From: Zizania palustris
Taxonomy: Eukaryota > Streptophyta > Magnoliopsida > Poales > Poaceae
Direction: 5' to 3'
Assembly: GCA_019279435.1 (NCBI GenBank)
Contig: JAAALK010000286.1
Location: 17,441,931 to 17,505,930 of the forward strand
Length of the DNA: 64,000 bases
The notes beneath the pieces were generated by a model, which was not told the origin of the DNA, ran no database searches, and saw nothing but the letters and a program-made list of their open reading frames with translations. The position numbers and the translations under genes are program-made. Positions 33,851 to 45,171 of the stretch are shown here, one piece after another (position 1 is the first letter of the stretch; every line of letters begins with the position of its first letter).

Positions 33851-34346
33851 TGTTGGCGTAAAAGTTACACCAACAGGTTCTCGGTAATCAAGAACAAACA
33901 AACAAGAGGTTTGCGCTTTAGGACTAACTCGAGCCTCCGTAAAGGATAATAGCTCAGGTGGTCCGAATGTGTGTGTTTGAACAACTAGTTCTGGATCCCT
34001 CTTACAAGGTACAATGGGGGGTAATTATAGGGAAAAAGGCATAAGGAAAATACCTATTTACCCCTACATTACAACTGACATAATAGAAACTATCTGGTAT
34101 TATAAACAAGGTTATTCACGGTAAAGTGCTGCAGGGTAGATGGATAAGCTGAACATCCAATCAATCATGTCTTCCTGCTTCGAGGCCTCCTGCTTCCCTT
34201 CGGAGGGTTCTCTATGACTTCGCGCCGTGGCAGCCTTCGCCGTGTGGACGTATGCCCCGAACAGCAGTCCACCACCTTCAGGATCTCCCCTGAGCCCACG
34301 GAGGGTTAGTCTTTAAGTCTTGGAAATAAAGTAATTTCCCCCAACA
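33851..34346 (-). repeat. 5' LTR of element D (496 bp)
   Basis: It differs from 25223-25718 at five positions by eye and has the same length. Its minus-strand end, next to the PBS, contains the terminal hairpin word. Confidence 0.93.
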
Positions 34347-34351
34347 CTGTG
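34347..34351. repeat. Target-site duplication of element D, right copy
   Basis: CTGTG, identical to 25218-25222. Confidence 0.95.
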
Positions 34352-34564
34352 GGGTAAAAAGGTCTTTTCCTTAAAGTTTTGACCTATAAATACCCCCATT
34401 CTTACCCTGTAATAGCCATCAAATATTCAGATATTCAATACACAACTTCGAACTACTTCGAGCTATTATCCAATACGGAGGCTTGAAATAGTCCGCTTCA
34501 CAACCTCTTCATTTGTTAGTTCTTAATCTTAGAGAACCTATTAGCGTAATCTTTTACGCCAATA
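34352..34564 (+). repeat. 5' LTR of element I, right part
   Basis: It continues the LTR begun at 24941. A plus-strand TATA box CTATAAATACCC lies at 34384-34395. It ends CGTAATCTTTTACGCCAATA, forming the family's terminal hairpin just before the PBS. Confidence 0.82.
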
Positions 34565-34584
34565 GTTGACGCCGTCCGTGGGGA
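34565..34584 (+). promoter_or_regulatory. Primer binding site of element I
   Basis: GTTGACGCCGTCCGTGGGGA directly follows the LTR end. It differs from the PBS of D at two positions. Confidence 0.7.
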
Positions 34585-34626
34585 ACTTAGTACGAAAACT
34601 TTGTTCTCTACCAACTTCCTAGAGCC

Positions 34627-36230
34627 ATGCCTCCTAAACGGAGCTCAGGTGGTAGTCCCCTTCGGAGGTCCCCTCGGACCCCCGGAGTGAGATCTTCGAA
34701 TACGGTTGAGGTCGGAGGACCTTCCGTAGCCCCCCCCCACCTCAGACCCCCAAAGTGAATATTCTTCCTCGAACATACGAAGCCCCTTCAGGGACTCCGT
34801 CTATGCTTCGAACCGACGGAGCTTCTCTTGCAGCTCCAACTATACTCTGAAGTGACCTGTTCAGTTCTCAGGACCCGGAAGCTCCTTCCAGAAGAAATGA
34901 AGATAGCCTTGACAACGTGGCAACCCACATTGCCAATCTTCAAGCCAAAGTGACAAGGTGGAGGTAGGAAGCTGCAGATAGGCTTCATCCCCAAGCTAAT
35001 CCTATCATCCCAGAGGTGCCTCAAGACGATGACCCTCCTTTTTATCCCGAAGCCCCCGAGAATGCTTCCTTTGATATCGAGTCTCCGCTGCACCCTGATT
35101 TACAAAATGTGCACTTCGATCCCAAGTTCAAAACTTCAAAGCTCTGTAAGTATTCAGGGGAGTTCTCTGGTTCGTATGCTTTGGCGATTGAACCAGTTGA
35201 GGGGTTCGGGATACAATGGCTAAATGCTTCCCCTTGCACTTGAAGGAGTTGCTTTGCATTGGTTTTGGTCTTTGAAGCCAGGATCAATTAAATCCTGGGA
35301 GCAGTTAAGAAAAAAATTCATAAGTAACTTCCAGGGTACTTTTGTGCCCCATATGTCTACTGGAAGTATCTTTCAGGTGATGCAACAACCTGGAGAAACT
35401 TTGAGGCAGTTCTTTAAGCGCTTCGCTCATACGAAGTCGCAGATAAGAGGACTGTCTGCATCATCCATGGTCGATGCAGCCCGGGAAGGAGTCACCCATG
35501 CAGGCCTCCTCGACAAGCTTCATCGGAAGCATATATCCTTTGTAGCATAGTTGATGGATTATTTCGAGGAGTATGCTGGGTCGGAGGAAGGATGGATCCT
35601 TAGAATAGCCTCGTCTTCACCAATTATCCAAGAAGTTAAGCTCGAGGTAAAAGCTTCAACACCTTTGCAAGGGCCTAACTTCGATAGCTAGCACGATAGG
35701 CATCGAGGACAGAAGCATCATCGCTCCGAAGTCCTGAACATTGCTCCTTCTCCACAAAATTTTTCCCCCAAGAGTCCACAAGCTTCGGGAAACCAGGTCA
35801 GCGGCTGGAGGCCGCCAGGGAAGCTGGCTAGCAAGGGCCAGACCTTCTTCTGCTGTGTTCCTGGCAAAAACCGAAGCCATGCTACCGATGCATGCAATTC
35901 TATACTATCTTTAAGAAGCGAGTATCTCGAAAGGAGCTTTGGTCGAGGCACTACTGACCGAGTCCCCCCCGAGGCACGTCCGGAGCCTGTACAGGCTGTC
36001 GTACATATAGACAACTTCGACCCCCAAGAAAACCTCCGGTGGCCAGTGTTATGCCACCCCTGAAGCAAGAAGATAGTCAAGACCGGGGCAAAAGAGTGCT
36101 CCTTCCTATCTCTGAAGGAGGAACTCTAGGCAACATGTCAAAAATACAACGGAGAGAGTATGTTCGGGAAGTAGGCCATAATGGAACCTCTTCATCGGCA
36201 GATTGCTACCTTCGCCACTAGTGCAACACT
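34627..36230 (+). pseudogene. gag: gag and start of protease region of element I (heavily broken)
   Basis: It starts at the ATG of MPPKRSSGGSPLRRSPRTPG, equivalent to the gag start of D. There are many stops and frame changes. Recognisable parts: SPLHPDLQNVHFDPKFKT near 35085, the gag domain LALEGVALHWFWSLKPGSIK to FKRFAHTKSQIRGLS (35224-35550), the YFEEYAGSEEG block, a Cys/His knuckle region with FCCVPGKNRSHATDAC near 35850, and the KRVLLPISEGGTL motif before the protease. Similarity to E and D stops at about 36230, before the protease active site. Confidence 0.8.
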
Positions 36231-37057
36231 TAGCAGAATTTGGTCCTCAGGCCGAATCGGTACTTCGAATCTTATCTGTTGCAGGTTTCCACATTTGGAG
36301 CTACTTGGTTGGAGGTGTCCGGAGCTGAGTGTTCGGTTTCCGAGGTTGCCAGAACACCCTTCGACGATACTACTGCTTCGACCGCACGCTTCGCCAGCAC
36401 ACTTCGTCACCACAGGCTTCGCCACGCTCATACTCCGCTCTATACGAAGTCACGCTCGCGCGTTGCCCTCGAGTCCGTATTCTGTATCTTACTGTATCTG
36501 AGACTTCACGCTGAACCCCGTTGTTCGGAGGTGATTGTCGCGTCCAGATCCGTTCGGAGTTCATCTTCGACCAGATCAGTCCGAACACCGAAGGTACAAT
36601 TCGGCGGGACACTTAGAACTAGCCGCCAAAGGTATACTTCAGCGACCCCTTTGCGCCATACATCGAAGCATACAGGCTCTGATCGGTTTGCTGATTTATT
36701 CTGTTTAATATAGTTCTTTCGACTAATTGGATTATTTTGTGTGATCTGATTGCTTGGCGACTCCACCCCCCTTACATGGCTAAGGGTAGTCGGAATGCGA
36801 TGTCAATGCTGTGTTACGCTTAGGTTTGTCCCTAAGTATTCGCACACATTTGGATCGTCGAACTGACCCATGTGTGGGGGCACGTTTTCATGTCAACAGC
36901 CATACAACTGGGCTGGGACTCCGTGGGCTCCGTACGTATCACAACCGGAGTATCCTACGCAACGTAACACTATTCCTTGTTTTCCTTCGGAGTATTGTTA
37001 CTGGCTGGGACAAGCGGACACAGCGGAGGGAGGCATCATCCACAGGCTGTCCGAGGT
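36231..37057. other. Unassigned stretch between elements I and H1
   Basis: I see no domain, LTR end or clear repeat here. The open frames (36240-36713, 36370-36612 and 36506-36766) overlap on both strands with no shared motif. It could be the 3' untranslated end of a Gypsy element, because it precedes an LTR edge, but no purine tract or matching copy is present in the window. Confidence 0.4.
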
Positions 37058-38447
37058 TGTGACGCCCCGATTTATTGAAATCGAAACATTATTGAATTTC
37101 CAATGAAAAACAATAATACAAGAGGTTCATCATGCGACAACGTACATACGGCAAACATTCGTGGCACGCAGACCACATTATTACAAAAGAGTAAAATCAA
37201 AATAAACTGCATGACGAACGCCCTCTTCAGGATCTTTCTTCTTGACTGGGTCGCTACTCCATACCATCTTCGTAGTAAGCATCCTCTAAATTATGTGTCC
37301 AACGGGTATGAGTACAAAAAGTACTCAACAAGCCACCGCAAATGCAAATAGTAATGCAAGGTAATAACCAAGGAAGGACAATGGCTAATAGTGCGGAAAA
37401 GTACAATTTTTAGTTATTACATTTAGTGTATGCAAATTTAATCATGTGGAATAATAAACATGAACATCATAACACCATCTAACTCGAGGAGTACATTTTC
37501 CCTCCTCGCACAACGGTCCTTACATGTCAAATCATCATGCACGTTCATTATAAATAAACTAACTATGGGATGTCACGCAACCCTCCCTTGACCGTGGGCT
37601 CGGCTTTTTGAAAAGATTTATGACTCTGATTAGAGGTGTACTATTGTACCCACAAGGCACGCACTCATCTCAAACACCAAAGTGTAACGAGATGACCCAT
37701 ACCACGGGAACTCGTGCCAAAATCTCAGCATAAAATGCTCCAAGCGATAACCACCCGCTCTAGGTTTCGTCGGCGCGCCGGGCCGCATCCCGGCTAACGT
37801 CGCACCCCCTTTTACGCCACGTCGGTACAAGCCACCCGCAGGTGCTGCTTGACCCATCTCCAAGTGGTGGCCTCGGTTTGGAACATCCCATAACTTAGTT
37901 AGGACTTACCCACTAGACTTGTGGTTAGTACGGAAGTGTATTGCAACGGATCCCACAGACCGGTCCTTATAGTGCCCGGATGCTACCGACCAATGCCCTA
38001 GCTTGCACCCGGAACCCACCATGCATCTACTCTCAACCATAACTCTATCACCAACAGCATTCTAGAGGTAAGAATAATAGGGATCATATAGTAGATTCCA
38101 ATCACTACGACTCATTTTTAATCCTATAGCAATCGTGTCGATACATTGGACACTAGCTAATAGTACTAATCATATGGTGACAAGGAGTTTAGGCTAGATA
38201 GCATGGCTTGGGTTGCACATCAAGGTCGGGGGATCCTAATAAATACATTGTAGGGGTTTCATTTGACTAATGCATGTATATCCTATGTGTTTTAGCGATA
38301 ATTTAGTAAAGCATGGGTTCAATATGCTCAAAAGTGTTGTTTGGTGACTTGCCTTATTCAGCGAAAGGCGACGGGGGAACTTCCGGGTAATACTCCGGCT
38401 CCTCGGTGGCGTCGTAGTCTTTTCAATATGAATAATAAACATAACTA
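37058..38447 (-). mobile_element. H1: truncated chromovirus LTR
   Basis: It starts TGTGACGCCCCGATTTATTG and parallels 58397-59800 of the H2 LTR in order and content (CAAGACGTTCATCATGCGAC-like, CCACGGGAACTCGTGCCAAAA, GATCCCRCAGACCGGTCCTTATAGTGCC). It is 1.4 kb against 3.3 kb for H2, broken off at 38447 against element K. In the orientation of H2 this is the 3' end of an LTR on the minus strand. No gene is present; the short open frames lie in LTR sequence. Confidence 0.8.
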
Positions 38448-38645
38448 TTGGGGGAAAATACTTCATCTTCAGGGCTATTGCTGTAGCAAGACAAAGACAG
38501 GTGATTTAATCAAAGGCTTCCAGCATCTAACTCCGGAAGTATATTGGATCAAGTTCGAAGGATGAAGGTGAACTCTAGTTCGGAGTATATCTTCGAACAT
38601 TGACTCTTCCGAGAGCTTCTTTGCCAGCTAGGATGGAAGACTTAT
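38448..38645 (+). mobile_element. K: inverted Tat-type LTR fragment beside element E
   Basis: It begins TATTGGGGGAAAATACTTCATC and is the reverse complement, at roughly 85% identity, of 38943-39140 in the E LTR. It is in the same orientation as element I. E's LTR starts at its last base, so E probably inserted into K. The gag fragment G (57747-58396), in the same orientation, might be a distal part of K. Confidence 0.7.
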
Positions 38646-39140
38646 TGTTGGCGTAAAAGATTACGCTAACAGGTTTCTGAAGGTTAGAAACTAACAAACG
38701 AAGTGTTTGCGAAGTAAACTATTTCAAGCCTCCGAAAGGATAATAGCTTAAAATAGTTCGAAGATGTACATTGAATAACTTGTATTCGGTTCCGATTACA
38801 GGGTAAAACGGGGGGTATTTATAGGCCCAAACATTAAGGAAAAGACCCTTTTACCCCTCTATTACAACCGACATAGTGGAAACTATTCGGTGCCCTTAAT
38901 AGGGCTAAAATGGTAAAAGACTAATCTAATGAGAAAGAAGATAAGTCTTCCATCCTAGCTGGCAAGGAAGCCCTCGGAAGAGTCCTAGTTCGAATATATA
39001 CTCCGAACAAGAGTTCGCCTCCATACTTCGAACTTGATCCACGGTGATTCCGGAGTTATCTGCTGGAAACCTTTGATTCAATCACCTGCCTTTGTCTTGT
39101 TACCATAATGTCTCTGAGGATGAAATATTTTCCCCCAATA
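38646..39140 (-). repeat. 3' LTR of element E (495 bp)
   Basis: Plus-read ends are TGTTGGCG and CCCCCAATA. The TATA box on the minus strand is at about 38814-38824 (CTATAAATACC). The terminal hairpin is GTTGGCGTAA/TTACGCTAAC. It is followed by the conserved GTAGCCCCTCGAATACGC. Confidence 0.85.
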
Positions 39141-39435
39141 GTAGCCCCTCGAATACGCTTCTCCGCTAGACCTGTGATGTTAGGAGAGCAGTATACGCAA
39201 GAGAAATAATCATGCGCAGAGACTAACAATTTTAATCAGCCTTCGAAATATGCGGAGATTCGAAACTTCGAATCAACTTATAAGAAAATTATGTTCGAAC
39301 TATTTTTTAGAATTAACTTAAAAAGTCTGAAAACTTTTTTATGCTTAGAAGAAATAGCCGTTGGCTTTTTCCTCAACGGAAATTAAGGGAATGTGAAACG
39401 GCAGAACACCAAACGGTAAAATTTGTGGCTCGGGC
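39141..39435 (+). other. Leader before the antisense gene of E
   Basis: Non-coding by eye. It begins with the conserved GTAGCCCCTCGAATACGC block seen in D and ends at the TATA box of the antisense gene. Confidence 0.45.
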
Positions 39436-39443
39436 TATAAATA
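39436..39443 (+). promoter_or_regulatory. TATA box upstream of the antisense gene of E
   Basis: GGGCTATAAATAAGGG lies 105-112 bp before the ATG at 39548. It corresponds in position to the boxes in D and F. Confidence 0.6.
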
Positions 39444-39547
39444 AGGGACCCAGATCCTTCCCAAATACTTTCTCACCGCTTTCGTGCAAACAAACCAGTA
39501 GACAATCCCTAGCCTCCATTTCTTCTTTGAGCAACCAGAGTAAATCC

Positions 39548-42500
39548 ATGGCAAAGACTAGTTTTAAGGTTCCTGGGGTGGCTTCAGCCTTGGCTCGGCA
39601 GCAGGCAGCGGCTACAGCGGTGGCGGCGACATCGGCAGTGGCAACTCCGATAGCAACAGTAGCGGCAATGGCGGCGCCAGGAATAAATCCCCAACGTGAT
39701 GATCCTCAAGATCTCCTTCCGGCCTCATCGAAGTATGCGGATCAGTCTTACCAACTAGGACCTTCAACCTGCAAGAGGGAGTCGCTCGCAGCAACGATAG
39801 AAGGGAAGATTAGCTCGGAGATTGTGATTCGCAAACCTGGAAAAGAAGCTATTCCTTCACCAAGGCCCGGAGAAGTGGTTGTCTTCGAAGCCTTTTTCGA
39901 AGCTGGATTAGGGCTCTCGGCTGTCGACTTCCTGACCGAGGTACTAGATTTATTCCATGTTACTCTCCCCCCAACTCTCTCCGAACGCGATAGCACGCCT
40001 TTCCATCTTCGAGTGGGCGTTGCGAGCTGAAGGCTGCGAAGGAAGAGCAGAAATCTTCGCAGCCCTACACCGGGCTTCTTGCCAACCCAAGACCTTTGTA
40101 GGCCCCGGAGGTGAAAAGATGGTGGTGGCCTTCGGGAGTATTAACTTCCATCTCCGAGATGAATATGCTCTTAGATTTCCAGCTAAGGCCATCAATGCCA
40201 GATGGTATACGGATTGGATCCTCCGATGGTTTTATGCCGAAGTTGGAGCAAGAAGTCGCTTAGCTGGACTTCTACAGGACATAAACTTCCGGAGAGAAGC
40301 TCTTGTCCATCCGGATCCAGGCCAGCTCGAAGCTCGCCTTAGCCTACTTCAGAGGATTAGCCATCGCCTGAGCATGAGGGATCTGGCAGAGGAGTTCATC
40401 GGACTTCAGATCCCCCTCTAATGGCCAACTGGCCAATCACCTTCAAAGAAGATATGGAAGGTGGCCTTCGAAAGATTTCTTCGAGCTCGAGCCCTGCAGG
40501 TAACTTCGAAAACAACATGTTTCATATATATTTATTTGAAGAAATAACCAACATCAACATATCTTTCAGCCTCTCTAGCTCCTATGACTTCGGAGCAAAT
40601 TGTGCGGGCTTCGGAGAATATTCTGGGAGTCCCGATTTCGGTCGAGAAAGAATGGAGGATTAAGTTAGTATGTACTTGGGAATGGTCCAACCGAGTATGG
40701 GGGCTACTCGAAGTTGTTCCCCCTCCTCTTTTGGATTGGGTGCCTTTGGAACAAGGGCCTAAGAAAAGGAAGGCCGAAGTTGGAGCCTCGACCTCTGCCA
40801 ACACTCCATCGAAGAAGGTAGCCCGAAAGCCAAAAACTGCGGCGCCTTCAAGCCCGATAGCTTCGCTCTCCGATTCCTCGGAGGATGAAGGTAGAATGCT
40901 TGTTGACCTGATTGACAAAGATGGAGCCCGAGCAGATGCAAGCATTGGCGACGCTGCGAACGTGCTGGAGTTGCCAAGCAGCCACGGGCAAGTTGAAACT
41001 TCGACTGCTCAAGAAAACTTACCGCAGGATGAAGCCCCTGTGAATGAAAGTGGAGCCGAAGTTGCTGCAGAATCAACTTCGATTCCGGATGAAGAAACGA
41101 CTGCGGCTCCCGAAGAGGCTCCAACAGTCGAAGATTTAACCGTGAATTCTGACTCCGACAAAGACTTTGGGGTAGCTTTTGACCCACCAAGCAGTCCGAT
41201 GCTCACCCATCGACAAGACTTCGGAGGTAAACTTCACATAATTCCTTTGTTCTTTTTTCCTGCAAAATTATACAATGTATAATACCTTTGCCTCAACAGG
41301 ATCTGCTCCTATGGAAGAGGTCTGTCCCGAAGATACAATTCATGGGACTTCGGCAACTCCGGAGCCAATTCTAGAAGTCGCCCAAATGGGACCTGGAAAA
41401 GGTAAAGGCGAAATGGACCCTCTCCCTGCTCCGAGTTCGGGATTAACTCCATCTGAGTCGACAGACGGAGGTCAATCTATAGAGGGGGGCTAGTCTGCCA
41501 AAGTTCCTGAAGATACGGCCCAGCGCTCCGACCCCTCGCTGAACGAAGACGACCGGAGGGCCTTGTCTTTGCTCCCTCTTCTAGCTCCTTTCTTGGAGCG
41601 AAGAACTGGACTTCGGACTTTGCTCGAACCTTTCGATCGAGCTAGCCGCGAAGTGGGGGAGACAGACTTGGTAGCCATCCTGAGCAAGGCTAAGGGTTCG
41701 GAGCTCAACGCCGCCATGGAACGTGCAGCATACTAGGTACGAAGTATTTGCAAAACAAAATTGATCTCATATACAAATAATTTCTCACCTTGGTTTTTTG
41801 TCTTTGCAGCAAATAGTCTTGGCCCGAGCTGCGAACGTGGAAACCTTCGCCTTCGAGAAGAAGTCACTACTCTTCAACGAAATCTTAGCATTTTTGAAGG
41901 TCGAGTTTCCCATTTAGACAACATGGTCTCAGCAGAGCGGAGGGCCAGGCAAAGCTTGGAAACTGCAAATAAGGAGCTCGAAGCAGAACAAATCGTGCAT
42001 CGGGCGGAAATAGAAAAGATGCGGGCGGAGCATGCTATGGCGGGGGCTGAACTTGTCAGGCTCCGGGAGGAAAAGGCCAAAACTGCAGAGGAGGCTAGCC
42101 ACCTACTTAACCAGAAAATTTCTTTGGCTACGGAGGCAGCTAGGCTCTCCGGTGTGGTGGAAGAATTGACTTCGGCGAAGGACGCCTTGCTTGAAGATAA
42201 GCTGAAATCGGAGAAGGTAGCTGCGGAGGTCATGAACCAACTCCTAGGTGTTCTAGAGTACTTCGATACTACTGGGACACTTCCTTCGAATGACAACGCC
42301 TCCTTGCTTCGGTGGCTAAAAATAATCCAAGGAGCTGCGAAGAGAATGAAGATGGCAGGCATTCGGTACGGAGAAATCTCCGGACAAGTGGCTGCTATCG
42401 GCATACTTCGTTACTACGAAGATCTGGGAATATCGATAACTCCGAACGCAGAGGCGACTCCCATTACCTTCGACGACGGTCGGCTTCTTACTCCTTCCAA

Positions 42501-43182
42501 AGATGTGGCCGCTGCTTGGCAAGCCTTCCAAGCATCATGGAGAGTCGAAGGTCACACTGAGATCAAGGCTTGGATTGATGAAGGACAACGCCAGAAGCAA
42601 GCTCGGTCGCAAGCCTCGAGCAGCCAGCCTCCGCCAAACCCGCAGGTCTAGATTTGCCTTAGGATCCTGACTATGTAAAGAATCATGCTTTTTGTACATT
42701 TATGAATGAAAATTTGCTTATCGTGTTTTTAGGCTTCACCTCATATGGAAGATGTTGAAGTGTTAAACGTTAACGAAGAACTCCGCCTACTATGGGCTAC
42801 CCTCGATTTTTAGTTCCTCGAGATAGCTCCGGTGCAATTACGCCTGAAGTAAGCAAAGATATACTATCTTATATTAAAGAGGAAGAAAAAGAAGTTAGCT
42901 TGGAAGCTTCATCTTCCGAAGACATCGCATGGTCCGAAGACGAAGATGAAGCTCAGGGTAAAAAACCTGAAGAACTTGGAAGCTAGGAAAGGAGCCCCGA
43001 ACGACTCCGAACTTGGACCGAGCTTCAACAAGAACAGAAAGACTTTAGAGCTTCGAAGGGAGGTAGGAGAGTTAAACGTAAAGTTGTTAGAACTCCCGGC
43101 TCTGGAACTAGTCGTTCCAACCTTAGGTGTAGAGATCGAAGGGGTCTTCGATTCCTTCACGGTATAGATACCGATTTTTCAT
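39548..43182 (+). pseudogene. Antisense gene of element E, five exons with frameshifts
   Basis: Exons are about 39548-40499, 40570-41226, 41300-41736, 41810-42645 and 42733-43182. All introns have GT and AG ends, and positions and phases match D and F. Exon 1 has VVFEAFFEAGLGLSAVDFL, RLSIFEWALRAEGC, FGSINFHLRDEY and WILRWFYAEVG. It carries indels near 39965 and 40415. Exon 3 has LPLLAPFLERRTGL, with a TAG at 41491-41493 and a last codon mutated to TAG. Exon 4 is a coiled coil ending in GIRYGEISGQ and has an indel near 41845. Exon 5 keeps DILSYIKEEEK but shifts frame twice, so the usual LGLDNNFS end is only traceable. The function is unknown and the gene is no longer intact. Confidence 0.75.
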
Positions 43183-43927
43183 GATGTAATCATAATTTGT
43201 TCGAATAATAAATATCGATTTAAAATTGTCTCCCTATTTCCCAGCCCCTCTTTGGGCGTAAGCAACTTCGAACTATATTCAAAGATGGTTAGGCGCAAAG
43301 AAAAACTTAGGAGTTCAATTTTGGGGGCTTGGAGCCCCTCAGCAATTTAAAGATTGATTAAAATCTTATAAAATGTCTTCGACTACTTGGAGTCTGAAGA
43401 TTGGTAACTTAGTACCTTGTGTTTTGAAAGAAATCACTTTGGACAACTTTCCGGACACTTTAGTGTCCCAAACAATTGGTCACTTTGGACTTTTTTCACA
43501 GATATTCGAAGCTCATGAGCTCAAACTCTGTTTGTTTTGGCCTCCTTCGGCTCTTTTTGCGAATTCTATCAAACCGGTAGTTTAGAATTCGCAGTGGTCT
43601 CCTTGGACTCGTTTTGCGGATGCTTTCAAGCCGAAACTTGGAATCTGCATTATTTGGTCTCCTTGGACTCTTTTTACGGATGCTTTCAAGCCGGTGGCTT
43701 GGAATCCATTTTTTCAGTGACTTTCCCACCTCGTCGGAAGCTTCGGACCAGTGGTCCGAAGTCCGAAAAATATGATTCAAATTAATGACACTTCCCTCCC
43801 GGTCATCTTCGCTATTCCAGTGCGTCCACTAGAAGTGGGAAGTATATGAGGGGGTAGGCACTATCTAAACCATAAGCTTTATTGATTCGGAAGGTGTTTA
43901 CAAATGATTACAAGGAGCCCCTATGCG
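43183..43927. other. Spacer between antisense gene and pol of E
   Basis: No gene. It contains a 57-60-bp tandem repeat (43539-43715). The corresponding place in F is the 36-bp minisatellite and in D the palindrome. This position is known in plant Tat elements as a hypervariable region that generates tandem repeats. Confidence 0.65.
43539..43715. repeat. 57-60-bp tandem repeat, three units, in element E
   Basis: Units start at 43539, 43596 and 43656 with GGYCTCCTTSGRCTC, then TTTTTRCGGATGCTTTCAAG and CCGG...CTTGGAATC. The first unit is the most diverged. Confidence 0.85.
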
Positions 43928-45171
43928 AAATATCGCTTTAGGTGCTCTGCATGCCATGTATGCGTTAACTCTTAACCTTCTAAATTAGCTAACTTAAAAG
44001 AACCAGGACGCCCTGAGCGGACAATTATGTATGGACCTTCCCACTTATTTCCTAATTTCCCTTGCGCTATAATACTTCGCAAAACGAGATGACCCGGTCT
44101 AAGTTCATTAATCTTGACCTTCAGGTCTAACCAAGTCTTTGTCTGCTGCTGATACTTTGACAAATTGGCAACAGCTCGAAGTATTGTCTCTTCTGTTAAA
44201 TCAAACGAAGTTTGTCTTTCTGCTTCTATTTCCGGTTCGGTGCTGTGAAGGGATCCTCCTTTAAGCTCCGTTGGTGTCATAGCCTCGTCTTCGAATAATA
44301 GTCTGAAAGGAGTGAAACCAGTAGACCTTGTCTTAGTTGTCCGAATGGACCACAGGATTTTCGGGAGCTCTTCAGTCCACAGTCCTTTTGCCAATCCAAC
44401 TATTCTTCGATTCAGCCCTGATAAGATATTACCATTGGCTCTTTCCACAGCTCCGTTAGACCGAGGATGCCTTACCACAGCAAAACATAATTGGATGCCT
44501 AGGTCTTCACAGAATTTCCTGAAGGGTTCTGCATCGAACTGTGTTCCATTGTCAACTGTCAGCTGCCGAGGCACTCCGAACCGGCATATAATATTCTTCC
44601 AGAAAATTTTTTGTACATTATTAGAACTGATAGCTGTTAGGGGCTCTGCTTCGACCCACTTTGAAAAGTATTCGATTGCTACCACTGCGAACTTCAAATT
44701 TCCTTTTGCTACTGGGAAGGGGCCAATAAGATCCATGCCCCATATGGCCATAGGCCATACTGGAGCAATGCCTTGGAGAGTTGTTGGTGGGCGATGACTT
44801 CTTCGTCCCATCCACTGACATCCTTGGCAAGTGCAGACTAAGCTCTCCGCATCAGCTACTATTGTAGGCCAATAAAGCCCCTGGCGAAGTGTCTTTCCTG
44901 CCAAAGCTCGAGGGGCTAAATGGCTACCGCAGAGTCCTTCATGAATTTCTCGAAGAATTTCTTGACCTTCGGCTTGAGATATACATCAGAGCAAAGGGGA
45001 ACATACTCCGGCCTTGTACAAAATACCGTTGATTATATGATAACTCCGAATTCCGAGTTTCAACCTCGAAAGTTGTGGCCCTTCAGACATATTTGCTTCT
45101 CCTTGCAACAATTCCATAATTGAACTTCGCCAATCTGTACTTGGGATGCAAAGGACTTCCGCAGCAGGAAT
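43928..45171 (-). pseudogene. pol: Integrase of element E
   Basis: The zinc-binding part has GILYKAGVCSPLL, EIHEGLCGSHLAPRALAGK and CTCQGCQWMGRR (H-H-C-C elements). The catalytic core has the first Asp in WGMDLIGPFPVAKG, the second in LTVDNGTQFDAEPF and Glu in RSNGAVERANG. A C-terminal RPGHLVLRS ... KLGNKWEGPYIIV block follows. A nonsense codon after KLANLEG (43972-43974) precedes the last 15 codons (HTWHAEHLKRY), and two more stops lie at 45172 and in the zinc region. All three catalytic residues are present, so the domain is structurally recognisable though not expressible as is. Confidence 0.88.

Larger units (their letters stand above)
25223..34346 (-). mobile_element. Element D: Tat-type Ty3/Gypsy retrotransposon, internally rearranged
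   Basis: This is a complete insertion of 9124 bp: 496-bp LTRs (25223-25718 and 33851-34346) with five differences seen, and a perfect CTGTG duplication. gag, protease and RT are on the minus strand (33643 to 30330). An antisense gene of five exons is on the plus strand (26273-30016). Between them, where RNase H and integrase should be, lies a 199-bp-arm palindrome. LTR divergence of about 1% makes it the youngest element here. It lacks integrase and RNase H, so it is non-autonomous now. If the rearrangement arose during reverse transcription, it was moved by enzymes supplied in trans. The Tat assignment follows from the PBS type and the antisense gene. Confidence 0.92.
24941..36230 (+). mobile_element. 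Element I: plus-strand Tat-type Gypsy remnant, split by D
   Basis: Its 5' LTR is 24941-25222 plus 34352-34564 (495 bp when element D and one CTGTG copy are removed), the same length as the E LTR. The PBS is at 34565-34584 and a broken gag runs to about 36230, where recognisable sequence stops. It inserted in J's antisense gene. Its strand is opposite to J, D, E and F. There is no pol, antisense gene or 3' LTR, so it is 3' truncated. Confidence 0.8.

Noticed and set aside
36240..36713. Gene in the unassigned stretch
   Set aside because: Ser/Arg-rich translation, overlapped by other frames of similar length on both strands; no motif.
38448..39140. Recent inverted duplication of the E LTR end
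   Set aside because: The two arms are only about 85% identical by eye, far more diverged than the LTR pair of D, so they are more likely two separate insertions.
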